A stretch of DNA of 64,000 bases, from contig JANQOE010000128.1 in assembly GCA_028279245.1 (NCBI GenBank), positions 1 through 64,000 of the forward strand. Direction: 5' to 3'. Each line of letters opens with the position of its first letter. Position 1 is the first letter of the stretch. The translations under genes and the position numbers were made by a program. Below the pieces are notes generated by a model. The model saw only the letters and a program-made list of their open reading frames with translations. It had not been told where the DNA came from and did no database searches. The DNA is from Alphaproteobacteria bacterium. GTDB lineage: Bacteria > Pseudomonadota > Alphaproteobacteria > UBA6615. Positions 1-9,423 of the stretch are shown here, in pieces.

Positions 1-1
1 C

Positions 2-2434
2 ATGGTCCGCATGGCCCAGGACTTCTCCATGCGGCTGGAGCTGATTGACGGACAGGGCAACTTCGGCTCCATGGACGGCGACCCGCCGGCCGCCATGCGA
101 TACACCGAATCCCGGTTGTCAAAGGCCGCCCATCGTCTACTGGAAGACATCGACCGGGAGACCGTCGACTTCCAGCCGAACTACGATGAATCGACCACGG
201 AACCGAAGGTTCTGCCGGCCCGCTTCCCCAATCTGCTGGTCAACGGCGCGGGCGGCATCGCCGTCGGCATGGCCACCAACATCCCCACCCACAATCTGGG
301 CGAGGTGATCGACGCCTGCTGCGCCTTCCTCGACGATCCGGCCATCAACATCGATCAGCTGATGACCCACGTGCCGGGGCCGGATTTCCCGACCGGCGGC
401 ATCATCCAGGGAATCAGCGGCATCCGCGCCGCCTATCACCTCGGTCGCGGCTCGGTGGTGATGCGGGGGCGCACCCACTTCGAGGACATGCCCAACAACC
501 GGACCGCCATCATCGTCACGGAGATCCCGTTTCAGGTGAACAAGGCGCGGATGGTTGAGCGCATTGCCGAAGTGGTGAACGCGAAACATATCGAAGGCAT
601 CGCTGACCTGCGCGACGAGTCCGACCGCCACGGCGTCCGCGTTGTCGTCGAATTGAAGCGCGACGCCGAACCCGATGTCGTGTTGGCGCAGCTCTACCGG
701 TTCACGCCGCTGCAATCGACCTTCGGCGTCAACATGCTGGCGCTCAACGACGGCAAGCCCGAACTCCTCGATCTGAAGCGGGTCATCGCGTCGTTCGTCA
801 CCTTCCGCGAAGAGGTCATCACCCGGCGCACCATCTACGATCTCAACAAGGCGCGGGATCGGGCGCACGTCTTGGTCGGTCTGGCGGTTGCGGTTGCCAA
901 CCTCGACGACGTCATCAAGCTGATCCGCGAAGCGCCCAACCCGACCGTGGCGCGCGAGCAGTTGGTGGCGCGCCGGTGGCCGGCGCTGGACGTGGGTCCG
1001 CTGATCGAACTGATCGACGAACCGGGCAGCAAGGTCGCCGAGGACGGCACCTTCGCCATGTCGGAGACCCAGGCCCGCGCCATCCTCGAGCTTCGTCTGC
1101 ACCGCCTGACCGGGCTGGAGCGCGACAAGATCGGCGACGACCTGCGCGCCATCGTCAAGGAAATTGAAGAGTATCTGATCATCCTCGCCGAGCCGGCCCG
1201 CTTGCGCGCTGTGCTTCGCGAAGAGTTGCTGGAAGTCCGGCAAGAGTTTGCCGACGAGCGCCGCACCACCATTCAGGAAGGCGAGTTCGAACAGGACATC
1301 GAGGACCTGATCCAGCGCGAGGACATGGTCGTCACCGTGACCCACGGCGGCTACGTCAAGCGTGTCCCGTTGTCGACCTACCGCGCCCAGCGCCGTGGCG
1401 GCCGCGGCCGCACCGGCATGCAGACGCGCGACGAAGACTTCGTCTCGCAAGTCTTTGTGCTGAACACCCACACGCCGGTGCTGTTCTTCTCGTCGCGCGG
1501 CATGGTCTACAAGCTAAAGGTCTACAAGCTGCCCCTCGGCACGCCGCAGGCGCGCGGCAAGGCTTTGGTCAATCTGCTGCCCCTCGAACAGGGCGAGACT
1601 ATCACCACCCTGATGCCGCTACCCGAGGACGAGGATTCCTGGGGCGACCTCTGGGTCATGTTCGCCACGGGCAAGGGCAATGTCCGCCGCAACCAGTTGA
1701 GCGATTTCACCAACGTCTGGGCTAACGGCAAGATTGCCATGAAGCTCGACGAAGATGATCAACTGATCGGCGTGCAGACCTGCGACAAGGACGACGATGT
1801 GCTGCTCGCCGCGGCGGGCGGCCGTTGTATCCGTTTCCCGGTGACCGATGTACGGCTGTTTAGCGGCCGCACGTCAAGCGGCGTTCGCGGCATCAAACTG
1901 AGCCGGGCCGATACCGTGATCTCGATGTCGATCCTGCGCCACGCCGAGTTCGATACGGAGGAGCGCGATGCCTACATCCGCCGCCGCCGGATCGAGCGGG
2001 CAGAGAACGGAAGTGCGGAGGAGGGCGGTGATACGGCTGCGATCTCGGACGAACGCTACGCCGAGATGAAGGAAGCGGAGCAGTTTATTCTGACCGTCAG
2101 TTCCGATGGCTATGGCAAACGCAGCTCGGCGCACGAGTATCGCGTGGCCGGCCGGGGCGGGCAGGGCATCGCCAACATCGACCTCAACCGCGGCGGTTCG
2201 GTCGTCGGGTCCTTCCCGGTGGAGAGCGCGGAACAGATCGTGCTGGTAACCAATGGCGGCCAGATCATCCGGACCCGGGTCGATGAGATCCGCATCGCCG
2301 GCCGCTCCACCCGGGGCGTGACGCTGTTCCGCGTCGGCACGGGGGAACGTGTCGTCTCGGTAACGACGATCGGCGACGATACCGAGAATGGCGACGCCGA
2401 CAATGGCGAACCCGAGGACGGCGGGGCGGCGTGA
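2..2434 (+). CDS. gyrA: DNA gyrase subunit A, 5'-truncated by the window edge
   Basis: This is the ATP-independent breakage-reunion subunit of DNA gyrase, which introduces negative supercoils with GyrB. The catalytic tyrosine is residue 34 of the fragment, in the motif AAMRYTE. It corresponds to Tyr122 of E. coli GyrA, so about 88 N-terminal residues are missing, including the quinolone-resistance positions 83 and 87. The GyrA box QRRGGRG is at about residue 463 and starts the C-terminal DNA-wrapping pinwheel. An acidic tail ([16 protein letters not shown]) ends the protein. The stop overlaps the coaD start by 4 bases (GTGA), so the two are translationally coupled. The ATG at base 2 is internal, not the true start. 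Confidence 0.98.
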   Translation: MVRMAQDFSMRLELIDGQGNFGSMDGDPPAAMRYTESRLSKAAHRLLEDIDRETVDFQPNYDESTTEPKVLPARFPNLLVNGAGGIAVGMATNIPTHNLGEVIDACCAFLDDPAINIDQLMTHVPGPDFPTGGIIQGISGIRAAYHLGRGSVVMRGRTHFEDMPNNRTAIIVTEIPFQVNKARMVERIAEVVNAKHIEGIADLRDESDRHGVRVVVELKRDAEPDVVLAQLYRFTPLQSTFGVNMLALNDGKPELLDLKRVIASFVTFREEVITRRTIYDLNKARDRAHVLVGLAVAVANLDDVIKLIREAPNPTVAREQLVARRWPALDVGPLIELIDEPGSKVAEDGTFAMSETQARAILELRLHRLTGLERDKIGDDLRAIVKEIEEYLIILAEPARLRAVLREELLEVRQEFADERRTTIQEGEFEQDIEDLIQREDMVVTVTHGGYVKRVPLSTYRAQRRGGRGRTGMQTRDEDFVSQVFVLNTHTPVLFFSSRGMVYKLKVYKLPLGTPQARGKALVNLLPLEQGETITTLMPLPEDEDSWGDLWVMFATGKGNVRRNQLSDFTNVWANGKIAMKLDEDDQLIGVQTCDKDDDVLLAAAGGRCIRFPVTDVRLFSGRTSSGVRGIKLSRADTVISMSILRHAEFDTEERDAYIRRRRIERAENGSAEEGGDTAAISDERYAEMKEAEQFILTVSSDGYGKRSSAHEYRVAGRGGQGIANIDLNRGGSVVGSFPVESAEQIVLVTNGGQIIRTRVDEIRIAGRSTRGVTLFRVGTGERVVSVTTIGDDTENGDADNGEPEDGGAA

Positions 2435-2940
2435 CGCAACGTGTTGGCGTATACCCGGGCACGTTCGACCCGGTGACCAACGGCCACATGGACATCATCA
2501 GCCGTGCCCGCCACGTGGTCGATAAGCTTATCGTCGCGGTCCATTCCAACGCCGGCAAAGGACCGATGTTCTCCCTGGATGAGCGCACTGCACTACTCCG
2601 CGACGAAGTCACCAATGCCAACAACGGGTTGGCGGACTGGGTCGAGGTTCGGCCCTTTAACAAGCTGCTGATGAAGTTCGTCGAGGAGGTCAACGCTTCG
2701 TGTATCCTGCGGGGCTTGAGGGCGGTGTCGGACTTCGAGTACGAATTTCAGATGGCCGGCATGAATGCGCGCCTGAATCCTGAGATCGAGACGGTCTTTC
2801 TGATGGCTTCGGAACGCCAGCAGTTCATCTCGTCTCGGTTCGTCAAGGAGATCGCCAAGCTTGGCGGCGATGTGTCGTCCTTTGTTTCGCCACGAGTGTT
2901 AGCGAAGCTCGGCGACAAGGTCGGGCATCCGGCTCCCTAA
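2431..2940 (+). CDS. coaD: phosphopantetheine adenylyltransferase
   Basis: CoaD transfers AMP from ATP to 4'-phosphopantetheine, the penultimate step of coenzyme A synthesis in the cytoplasm. The 169-residue length is normal for the family. The nucleotidyltransferase signature is complete: [11 protein letters not shown] at residues 9-19 holds the T-x-x-H motif, and the distal ISSR motif lies near residues 133-136. The start is a GTG that overlaps the gyrA stop by 4 bases, and the protein has no useful alternative start because the substrate-binding loop begins within 10 residues. A gyrA-coaD-cyclophilin order is, as I recall, common in Rhodospirillales-like genomes. Confidence 0.97.
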   Translation: MTQRVGVYPGTFDPVTNGHMDIISRARHVVDKLIVAVHSNAGKGPMFSLDERTALLRDEVTNANNGLADWVEVRPFNKLLMKFVEEVNASCILRGLRAVSDFEYEFQMAGMNARLNPEIETVFLMASERQQFISSRFVKEIAKLGGDVSSFVSPRVLAKLGDKVGHPAP

Positions 2941-2958
2941 CATCAGCAGAAGGCAGTT

Positions 2959-3510
2959 ATGATGAGTTTTCTGAAGACGCTTCTGGCGCCGCTTGCCGCG
3001 CTTGTGCTCCTGGCCGGGTCGGCAGCCGCGCAGCAGCGGGACCTCGAGAACACGCTCTATCTGGATCTGGATGGCGGCCGGGTCGTGATCGAGATGCGAC
3101 CGGACCTGGCGCCAAACCATGTCGCGCGAATTAAGGCGCTGGCGCGTGCGGGTTTCTACGACGGTGTCGTCTTCCACCGGGTGATCGACGGCTTTATGGC
3201 CCAGGGCGGTGACCCCACCGGCACTGGCACCAGCGGCTCGGGCCAGAACCTGCGAGCCGAATTCTCCAACGAGCCCCACGTCCGTGGTGTCGTCTCTATG
3301 GCCCGCGCCCGCGACCCCAACAGCGCCGACAGCCAATTCTTCATCATGTTCGATTCGGCACCGTCGCTGGACGGCCAATACACAGTCTGGGGCCGCGTCG
3401 TCGAAGGCATGGAGTTCGTCGACGGCATCAAGAAGGGCAACCCGCCGAACGGCATCGTCGACGACCCCGACCGCATTGTTCGTATGCAGGTCGCCGCCGA
3501 CGCCCAATAA
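2959..3510 (+). CDS. periplasmic cyclophilin-type peptidyl-prolyl cis-trans isomerase
   Basis: This cyclophilin-type PPIase catalyses cis-trans isomerisation of Xaa-Pro bonds during folding. An N-terminal hydrophobic segment ending in GSAAA-QQ (cleavage expected after about residue 24) shows Sec export, so it should act in the periplasm. The body carries the family motif FHRVIDGFMAQGGD with the catalytic arginine, and ADSQFFIM. It lies 18 bases after coaD and 42 bases before a second cyclophilin that is clearly a paralogue but lacks the signal peptide, so the pair supplies exported and cytoplasmic versions. The start at 2959 gives an MMSF N-terminus; the second Met would also be acceptable. 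Confidence 0.93.
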   Translation: MMSFLKTLLAPLAALVLLAGSAAAQQRDLENTLYLDLDGGRVVIEMRPDLAPNHVARIKALARAGFYDGVVFHRVIDGFMAQGGDPTGTGTSGSGQNLRAEFSNEPHVRGVVSMARARDPNSADSQFFIMFDSAPSLDGQYTVWGRVVEGMEFVDGIKKGNPPNGIVDDPDRIVRMQVAADAQ

Positions 3511-3552
3511 TCGATCAGCCGCCCACAATCCAGCAGCCGGAGGAACGGCACC

Positions 3553-4020
3553 GTGGAAAACACTCTCTACCTCGAGCTCGAAGCCGGCCGCGTCACCATC
3601 GAGATGCGTCCGGACCTAGCCCCCGGCCATGTCGCGCGCATCAAGGAGCTGGTGCGCGACGGTTTCTATGACGGTGTCGTCTTCCACCGGGTGATCGACG
3701 GTTTCATGGCCCAGACCGGCGACCCGACCGGCACCGGCACCGGCGGTTCCGGTCAGAAGCTGGGGGCCGAGTTCTCCGCCGAGAAGCACGTGCGCGGGAC
3801 CTGTTCGATGGCTCGCGCCCAGGCCGCAAACAGCGCTGACAGTCAGTTCTTCATTGTCTTCGCCGATTCCCCCTGGCTCGACGGTCAGTACACCGTCTGG
3901 GGGCAGGTCACCGATGGCATGGACCTTGTCGACGGCCTGCGCAAGGGCACCGACGACAGCGGCATGGTCACCGACCCGGACAAGGTTGTCCGCATGCAGA
4001 TGGCGGCGGACGCGGCTTAG
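3553..4020 (+). CDS. ppiB: cytoplasmic cyclophilin-type peptidyl-prolyl cis-trans isomerase
   Basis: This is the second of two tandem cyclophilins, 155 residues, the normal size of cytoplasmic PpiB. It has no signal peptide. The conserved blocks VVFHRVIDGFMAQTGD and NSADSQFFIVF match the upstream paralogue almost residue for residue, including the catalytic Arg of FHR. The start is a GTG at 3553 with a strong ribosome-binding site (CGGAGGAACGG) about 8 bases upstream, which rules out the alternative upstream reading. It is probably co-transcribed with gyrA, coaD and the exported cyclophilin, since gaps are short and all lie on one strand. Confidence 0.94.
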   Translation: MENTLYLELEAGRVTIEMRPDLAPGHVARIKELVRDGFYDGVVFHRVIDGFMAQTGDPTGTGTGGSGQKLGAEFSAEKHVRGTCSMARAQAANSADSQFFIVFADSPWLDGQYTVWGQVTDGMDLVDGLRKGTDDSGMVTDPDKVVRMQMAADAA

Positions 4021-4044
4021 CCAGCGGCAGGTGCGGGTTGGAAC

Positions 4045-4440
4045 ATGCTGGAAGGAACGTGCCACTGCAGTGCAGTTCGCTGGACACTCAAAACGTTCCC
4101 GGAGACTGCCACGGCCTGCAATTGCTCAGTCTGTCGGCGCTACGGCGCTCTATGGGCTTACGGGTACTTCGGCACGGACGTTCGGACAACCGGCCAAACC
4201 AGGACCTATCTGCGTCGTGACAGCGGCGACATCTGTTTCCACTTCTGCATCATTTGCGGGTGCGTGACGCACTACGTTGCGCGGCGCGCGGCAGAAGACG
4301 GGCGCACGGTGGCAGCGATAAACATACGCATGTCCGACCCTTCAGCAATCGGCGAGATTCCAATCCGTCACTTTGACGGGCACGACAGCTTTGAGGAACT
4401 TCCGAGCGATGGGCGAACCGTGAAGGATATGTGGTTCTAA
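4045..4440 (+). CDS. GFA (glutathione-dependent formaldehyde-activating) family protein
   Basis: The 131-residue protein is a CENP-V/GFA fold protein, a small zinc-binding domain found in glutathione-dependent formaldehyde-activating enzymes and many uncharacterised paralogues. The zinc ligands are visible as CHC near residues 7-9, CNCSVC near 27-32, and the second cluster CIICG near residue 73. The N-terminus starts directly with the first zinc motif, as is usual. It is 24 bases downstream of ppiB. The family does not predict a substrate: formaldehyde chemistry has been shown for only a few members, so only the fold is assigned with confidence. Confidence 0.88.
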   Translation: MLEGTCHCSAVRWTLKTFPETATACNCSVCRRYGALWAYGYFGTDVRTTGQTRTYLRRDSGDICFHFCIICGCVTHYVARRAAEDGRTVAAINIRMSDPSAIGEIPIRHFDGHDSFEELPSDGRTVKDMWF

Positions 4441-4468
4441 CGCGTTTACTGAACACCGAATCGCGCCA

Positions 4469-5659
4469 TTAGCCTTCAGCCGGGACGGCCTCGGCCATCC
4501 ATTCGATCGCCGCTTGCACCCCGCCACGCGTGTGCGGGATGCCAACGGCGGCTAATCCGGTCTCAACGACACCCAATGTGCCGAGGATCATCGGCGCGTT
4601 GACGTGGCCCATATGCGCGATGCGAAACGCCTGGTCGGCCAACTCGCCGATACCGACGCCGAGCACTACACCGCAGGTCTTTTCGCAGTAGTCCAACAGC
4701 GGCCGCACCGCATGGTCGCCGGTGAGAATTGTGGTCACCGAATTCGCCCGCTGCGCCGGTTCCTCGATGTTAAAGGCGAGGGCGCCACCACCCGCCCATA
4801 CGGCGACTGCACGCCGCACGGCTTCGGCAAGAATCCGATGCCGTTCGAACGCCGCGGTCAGCCCCTCGTCGAACAGCATGTCCAGCGCCCGCCGCTGGCC
4901 GAACAGCAGATGCTCCGGCGGGGTGCCGCAATACTTCATGTAGTGCGCCTCGCCTTCGCGCAGCGTCCAATCCCAGTAGCGCGTGCGCAGGCCGGCCGTC
5001 TCGTGCGCCGCCACCGCGCGCGGCCCGGCCGCGACAAAGCTCAAGCCGGGCGGTGTCATCAGACCCTTCTGCGAACCGGTGAGGGCCAAGTCGACGCCCC
5101 AGCCATCCATCTCGAACGGCATCGTCGCCAGGGAAGCGATGGCATCGACCATCAGCAGAGCCTCATGCCCCACCGCGTCCATCGCCTGCCGGATTGCCTG
5201 AACATCGTTGACGCAGCCGGACGCCGTATCGACCTGTACGACCAGCACCGCCTTGATCGACCCAGCCGTATCCTCGCGCAGCCGCGCCTCGACCGCCGCC
5301 GGATCCACCGCCCGCCGCCAGCTGCCGGGCAGCCGCTCGACGCGGATGTCCAGCATCGCAGCCATCTCGCCCCAACCGATCGCGAAACGGCCACTTTCCA
5401 GCACGAGCACCGTGTCGCCCGCGGACAACACGTTGGTCAGGGCCGCTTCCCAAGCCCCGTGCCCATTGGCCGCGTAGATATAGGTCCGCCCCTCGGTCCG
5501 GAACACCCGGCGCAGGTCGTCGAGCAGACTGTGGGTGATCGCCTCCAGCCGCCCACCATAGATCTCGATGGCCGGTCGATGCATGGCCGCCAACACCTCG
5601 TCTGGGACGGTCGTGGGACCCGGAATAGCAAGGAATTCGCGGCCGTTGCGCAGGGTCAT
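4469..5659 (-). CDS. class V aminotransferase, alanine/serine-glyoxylate aminotransferase type
   Basis: This is a fold-type I PLP enzyme of 396 residues in the alanine-glyoxylate/serine-glyoxylate aminotransferase group, which moves the amino group of Ala or Ser to glyoxylate. The N-terminal IPGPTTVPDEVL block, the cofactor aspartate in MVDA (D172) and the PLP lysine K198 in LTGSQKGLMTPPG are all present. It runs convergently towards the GFA gene with a gap of under 30 bases, and its upstream side faces the tRNA-Lys gene. Whether serine, alanine or a phosphonate-type amino donor is preferred cannot be read from the sequence. Confidence 0.9.
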   Translation of the reverse strand: MTLRNGREFLAIPGPTTVPDEVLAAMHRPAIEIYGGRLEAITHSLLDDLRRVFRTEGRTYIYAANGHGAWEAALTNVLSAGDTVLVLESGRFAIGWGEMAAMLDIRVERLPGSWRRAVDPAAVEARLREDTAGSIKAVLVVQVDTASGCVNDVQAIRQAMDAVGHEALLMVDAIASLATMPFEMDGWGVDLALTGSQKGLMTPPGLSFVAAGPRAVAAHETAGLRTRYWDWTLREGEAHYMKYCGTPPEHLLFGQRRALDMLFDEGLTAAFERHRILAEAVRRAVAVWAGGGALAFNIEEPAQRANSVTTILTGDHAVRPLLDYCEKTCGVVLGVGIGELADQAFRIAHMGHVNAPMILGTLGVVETGLAAVGIPHTRGGVQAAIEWMAEAVPAEG

Positions 5660-5796
5660 GGGCGGTCACGGGCAGTTTGTGGATGGAAGGGTCGATCCTT
5701 CCCGATCTGCCTCGATCTGTCCACCAGCGGCGGCGTCACGACCGATTGTCTTGCACCGATCAATACGCTAGACCGTCCCCGCCGCCGCGGCGCGAT

Positions 5797-5871
5797 GGGC
5801 CCGTAGTTCAGTGGTAGAACACCTGACTTTTAATCAGGGTGTCGCAGGTTCGATCCCTGCCGGGCCTACCA
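5797..5871 (+). tRNA. tRNA-Lys (anticodon TTT), CCA encoded
   Basis: A full cloverleaf can be drawn. The acceptor stem GGGCCCG pairs with CGGGCCT, with a G-U pair at 1:72. The D arm is GTTC...GAAC. The anticodon stem CCTGA/TCAGG encloses the loop CTTTTAA with anticodon TTT. The T arm is GCAGG-TTCGATC-CCTGC, followed by discriminator A and an encoded CCA. The 3' half (5825-5871) is repeated in degenerate form at 21463-21506, which marks this tRNA as the probable integration target of the island to its right. Confidence 0.96.
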
Positions 5872-6406
5872 ATCTTTTCAAGGGTTTAGCGAAAGTCGGT
5901 CGAACACCAATTGCAGCCGGGGTCGCATATGGGTCGCAACGCTTTGCAACCTTTCGGATGAAACAGGGCCCATACCACCGACCGGACCGCCTACCGAGCC
6001 GGTCGCGATCCCCGACGAGGCGGCCTTGCTGAACGTCGCGCGTAAGGCTGGGCCGAGGCCGAGCGTGCGCAGATGAACTGGGTACTGCGTCGGGGCTTTG
6101 TGGTCGGGAAACTGCGGGAGGCCGTGTCGAGCTTTACGGCGTCGGCCGCCTACGTAATGGCCGGGAAGGATTGATCAGACCCCGCCGCTTCAGATCGGCG
6201 ATGGAAGCCGTGAGTTCGGCGCGGCCGCGGGCATCGGGACACTCGTGCGCCTTGGTGTGGCCGAACTGGCAGGCGTTCCCATGCCAGGCCGTGTCAAGCC
6301 AAAGCCGATAGACGGGATTCTAGCAGACCTTGCAGTAGGCCGAGCATGGAACGTCTTTGAAGCTCAGGCAGCGCCGGTCGGTGATCGCTTTTCGGGTCTC
6401 GCTGCC
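5872..6406. other. gene-poor decayed stretch after the tRNA
   Basis: About 535 bases separate the tRNA from the first island gene. I find no intact gene. A 222-base frame that starts inside the tRNA is a translation of the tRNA itself. On the plus strand a short closed frame around 6072-6173 (start context AQMNWVLRRGF) looks protein-like but is not recognisable. The minus strand carries a possible gene remnant, listed separately. Since integrases usually sit beside the tRNA they use, this is where a lost integrase would be expected; I could not recognise one. Confidence 0.5.
6155..6400 (-). pseudogene. possible Cys/His-rich gene remnant with an in-frame stop
   Basis: Read on the minus strand, a frame from about 6400 to 6155 gives a protein-like sequence with CLSFKDVPCSAYCKVC, then one TAG stop, then NPVYRLWLDTAWHGNACQFG, followed by HTKAHECPD and an Ala/Arg-rich tail. 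The spacing of Cys and His (C-x7-C-x3-C-x2-C, later C-x3-H-x4-H-x-C) would suit a zinc-binding domain. There is no good start codon and the stop interrupts it, so if real it is a decayed gene. I do not recognise a family. Reading through a tRNA-adjacent decayed region makes chance a real alternative. Confidence 0.3.
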
Positions 6407-7270
6407 TTAAAGGCCCGGGCCCTCTGAGACCGATGGCACACCGCGGTCGTGCACAGAGATGGCTTTTAGGCGTCGCATATTTTCTGTGATTGCTTTTTCC
6501 GTGGGTAAACGCTCGACACTTGATGCCCCGAAGAAGCCGGCGACACCATTGGTTCGCTCCAGGATGAAAGCTGCGTCCTCGGGTTCCGCAATTGGGCCAC
6601 CGTGACACAGGACGATGACGTCTGGGTTCATGGCTTTCGCCGCGTCATGCATCGATTGCACCGCGTCGGCAGCTTCTTTGAGGGACATTGCTGCTTTTGC
6701 GCCAATAAGTCCTTTAGTGGTCAATCCAACATGGGCGACCAGGATATCGGCGCCAGCCTGAGCCATTGCCTCGGCCTCGGCCGGATTGAACGCGTAGGGC
6801 GTGGTTAGGAGGCCCAATTCATGAGCCGTCTGGATCATCTCCACTTCCTTTTCGAATCCCATGCCCGTTTCCTCCAGGCTGGCCCGAAACGTCCCGTCGA
6901 TCAAACCCACGCTCGGGAAATTCTGGACACCGGCGAAGCCCATCTCCTGGATCTCGACGAGAAACCTCGGCATCGATCTGAACGGGTCCGTCCCGCAGAC
7001 GCCGGCAATAACAGGCACTCCTTGCACCACCGGGAGAACCTCGGATGCCATAGCCACGACGATTGCGTTCGCGTCGCCGTACGGCATCATTCCGGCTAAG
7101 GATCCCCGGCCCGCCATCCGAAACCGGCCTGAATTGTAGATGACAATAATGTCCGCACCACCGACCTCGGCGCACTTCGCCGAAAGCCCGGTACCCGCGC
7201 CAGCCCCAATCAACGGCTCACGAGCCGCGATTTGGCCTCTTAGCCGTGCCAGTATCTCAGACCTGCGCAT
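6407..7270 (-). CDS. phosphoenolpyruvate hydrolase-like TIM-barrel protein
   Basis: This 287-residue protein belongs to the PEP-mutase/isocitrate-lyase-like TIM-barrel family annotated as phosphoenolpyruvate hydrolase or TIM-barrel signal transduction protein. Marks are the N-terminal [14 protein letters not shown] block, [31 protein letters not shown] and the late [13 protein letters not shown] segment. The ATG at 7270 ([10 protein letters not shown]) is preferred because family members begin there; an in-frame TTG at 7345 would add 25 residues. In the tomato Tm-1 protein this barrel is fused to a UPF0261 domain. Here the UPF0261 gene is separate, some 10.5 kb away in the same island. The reaction in this organism is unknown. 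It trails the ABC importer genes on the same strand. Confidence 0.85.
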   Translation of the reverse strand: MRRSEILARLRGQIAAREPLIGAGAGTGLSAKCAEVGGADIIVIYNSGRFRMAGRGSLAGMMPYGDANAIVVAMASEVLPVVQGVPVIAGVCGTDPFRSMPRFLVEIQEMGFAGVQNFPSVGLIDGTFRASLEETGMGFEKEVEMIQTAHELGLLTTPYAFNPAEAEAMAQAGADILVAHVGLTTKGLIGAKAAMSLKEAADAVQSMHDAAKAMNPDVIVLCHGGPIAEPEDAAFILERTNGVAGFFGASSVERLPTEKAITENMRRLKAISVHDRGVPSVSEGPGL

Positions 7271-7351
7271 TTCCGGTACATCCCATGCTAGTAATCGCCA
7301 GCCTAAAAGCCGGGCATGAAAGCCTTGTTCGTACGCGACTCGCAAGCAACG

Positions 7352-8395
7352 TCAATTTACCCCTGCCAAAGTCAACTCGGCCGCCAGGTGGCAGCGCACC
7401 TCGCGGCCACTCTCCATAGTGGTCAATGGGGGTGCCTGCTGGCGGCAGATATCCTTCGCGTAGGTGCACCGAGGGTGAAACGCACAGCCGCTTGGCGCGT
7501 TGGCCGGATCCGCGATCTCGCCCTTCAAGACAATTCTGTTTTTGGCTGCATCGGGGTTCGGTTTGGGAACCGCCGAAAGCAAGGCTTCCGTATAGGGATG
7601 CAGCGGTGCGGAGAACAAGTCGTCTGTGTCCGCCACTTCAACCACCCTGCCCGAGTACATCACTACGACCCGGTCACAGATGTGTTGGACAACACTCAAG
7701 TCATGCGAGATGAAGATGTACGTGAGCGAGAGCTCTTCTTGCAAATCGGCGAGCAGGTTCAGGGTTTGAGCCCGTACCGAAACGTCCAGCGCCGATACCG
7801 GTTCGTCAGCGACGACTAGCTTAGGATTAAGAGCCAATGCCCGGGCAATGCCTATGCGCTGGCGTTCTCCACCGCTGAAAGCGTGCGGGTACCGGCGCAT
7901 GTATTCGGGTCGGAGCCCTACGCTCCGCAGGAGTTCGGCCACCCTCGTCTCAAGTGCCTTGCCTCGGCTAACCCCATATGCCACCAGCGGCTCGCCCACA
8001 AGGTCCAGCAAGGTCCATCGGGGATTGAGCGAAGAGAACGGGTCCTGAAAAACCATCTGCATGTCTTGGCGTAAGACTTTTAGCGCCTTGCCTTTTAGCG
8101 CGGCGACATCCACGGGTTCCACATCGCCGGGGTCAAAGATGATTTCACCAGCAGTGGGGTCGAGTGCCCGCAGTAAGCATCGGCCAGTCGTTGTTTTTCC
8201 GCAGCCACTTTCACCCACCAAGCCCAGTGTTTCGCCAGCGTGGACATGAAATGTCACATCGTCCACGGCTCGGATCTTGGCGACTTCCCGCCGGAGGATC
8301 CCCACCGTTACTGGGAAATGTTTGCTAAGCCCCCGCACATCCAGAATACGCCTGGGTACTGTTGTTTTGATCGCCGTCGGACCGGTGTCTGTCAT
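7352..8395 (-). CDS. dipeptide/oligopeptide ABC transporter ATP-binding protein, OppF/DppF type
   Basis: This is one of the two ATPases that power a peptide/nickel/opine-type importer. Walker A is [11 protein letters not shown] at residues 61-71, the signature is FSGGERQR, and Walker B is [12 protein letters not shown]. The C-terminal oligopeptide-transporter extension has [12 protein letters not shown] followed by the cysteine motif [14 protein letters not shown], typical of OppD/DppD and OppF/DppF proteins. The start codon overlaps the end of the upstream OppD-like gene by 4 bases. It is the last ATPase gene of a five-gene transporter operon that begins at the solute-binding protein gene. 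Confidence 0.95.
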   Translation of the reverse strand: MTDTGPTAIKTTVPRRILDVRGLSKHFPVTVGILRREVAKIRAVDDVTFHVHAGETLGLVGESGCGKTTTGRCLLRALDPTAGEIIFDPGDVEPVDVAALKGKALKVLRQDMQMVFQDPFSSLNPRWTLLDLVGEPLVAYGVSRGKALETRVAELLRSVGLRPEYMRRYPHAFSGGERQRIGIARALALNPKLVVADEPVSALDVSVRAQTLNLLADLQEELSLTYIFISHDLSVVQHICDRVVVMYSGRVVEVADTDDLFSAPLHPYTEALLSAVPKPNPDAAKNRIVLKGEIADPANAPSGCAFHPRCTYAKDICRQQAPPLTTMESGREVRCHLAAELTLAGVN

Positions 8396-9414
8396 AGTCC
8401 GTCGACCCGCCTGCTCCCATCCTCATCGCCGCCATACAAGAAGCAGCTGACCGTGTGCTCATCGCCGACATTAGTCTCACTTGGCATACGGACGTCGCAT
8501 ACGCCAGGCATCGCTGCAGGACATCGGTCATTAAAAGGACACCCGCTGGGCCGGTTGAACGGACTGGGTACCATACCGGAAACTGGCTCCAGCCTTTCCC
8601 TTGACTCGAGCTTGGGAACCGATGCCAGAAGAGCCTTCGTATAAGGGTGCTTGGCATCGTTGAAAATTGCTCTTACGGGTGCAATCTCAACAACCCTCCC
8701 CAGGTACATGACCGCCACTGTCTGCGACGTTTCCGCAACGACACCCAGGTCATGTGTGATCATCACGACGCTCATTCCGAGAGCCTCCTTAATCTCCCGA
8801 ATGAGCGACAGGATCTGCGCCTGGGTGGTCACATCGAGAGCCGTCGTCGGCTCATCAGCCAGCAACACCTGCGGTGAACACATTAGTGCCATCGCGATCA
8901 TCGCGCGCTGCCGCATGCCGCCCGACAGTTGGTGCGGATAAGCATCGATGCTGCGCTCTGCATTGCTCATTTCCACCCGTTTCAACATCCCGATAGCTGC
9001 CACCCTTGCTTCCTCGTAAGTGACATCCCGGTGTAGTCTCAGCGCTTCAACGATTTGGTTTCCAATCGTATGGACCGGGCTGAACGCTGTCATCGGCTCC
9101 TGGAAAATCATCGAAATTTCCGCGCCGCGAATCGCCCGAATCTCCGGTCCATTCGCGCGTAGTCCCAGAAGGTCAATCGCGTTCCTTCCCGGCGGACGGT
9201 ACTCAATCCGGCCGCTCAGGTTTTGGTCTGATGTTCCAGAAATTCGCAGGATAGTCCGGGCCGTGATACTCTTCCCGCAGCCGCTTTCCCCGACAACCCC
9301 GATCGTTTCCCCGCGCCTGACGCTAAAGGATGCTCCATCTACAGCCTTCACAAAACCCTCCGGGGTCGGAAAGCCGGCTCGAAGGTTTTGAACATCCAGT
9401 ACGACGTCGACCAT
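8392..9414 (-). CDS. dipeptide/oligopeptide ABC transporter ATP-binding protein, OppD/DppD type
   Basis: This is the second ATPase of the importer, 340 residues. Walker A is GESGCGKS, the signature [15 protein letters not shown] uses M in place of E or Q after SGG as OppD-type proteins do, and Walker B is [11 protein letters not shown]. The C-terminal cysteine motif [15 protein letters not shown] marks the oligopeptide/dipeptide subfamily. It lies 9 bases after the permease gene and overlaps the OppF-like gene by 4 bases, so the components are translated together. Substrate cannot be told from the ATPase. Confidence 0.95.
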   Translation of the reverse strand: MVDVVLDVQNLRAGFPTPEGFVKAVDGASFSVRRGETIGVVGESGCGKSITARTILRISGTSDQNLSGRIEYRPPGRNAIDLLGLRANGPEIRAIRGAEISMIFQEPMTAFSPVHTIGNQIVEALRLHRDVTYEEARVAAIGMLKRVEMSNAERSIDAYPHQLSGGMRQRAMIAMALMCSPQVLLADEPTTALDVTTQAQILSLIREIKEALGMSVVMITHDLGVVAETSQTVAVMYLGRVVEIAPVRAIFNDAKHPYTKALLASVPKLESRERLEPVSGMVPSPFNRPSGCPFNDRCPAAMPGVCDVRMPSETNVGDEHTVSCFLYGGDEDGSRRVDGL

Positions 9415-9423
9415 CTGAGACCT

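Noticed and set aside
137-1471. 444-codon minus-strand frame inside gyrA
   Set aside because: It is the antisense shadow of a highly conserved gene in GC-rich DNA and has no domain of its own.
4604-5806. 400-codon plus-strand frame opposite the class V aminotransferase gene
   Set aside because: The minus-strand frame has all PLP-enzyme motifs; the plus-strand product is an Arg/His-rich shadow that runs into the tRNA.
5811-6032. 73-codon frame starting inside the tRNA (MVEHLTFNQGVAGSIPAGPT)
   Set aside because: This is a translation of the tRNA-Lys sequence itself, a well-known false gene; the rest has no recognisable domain.
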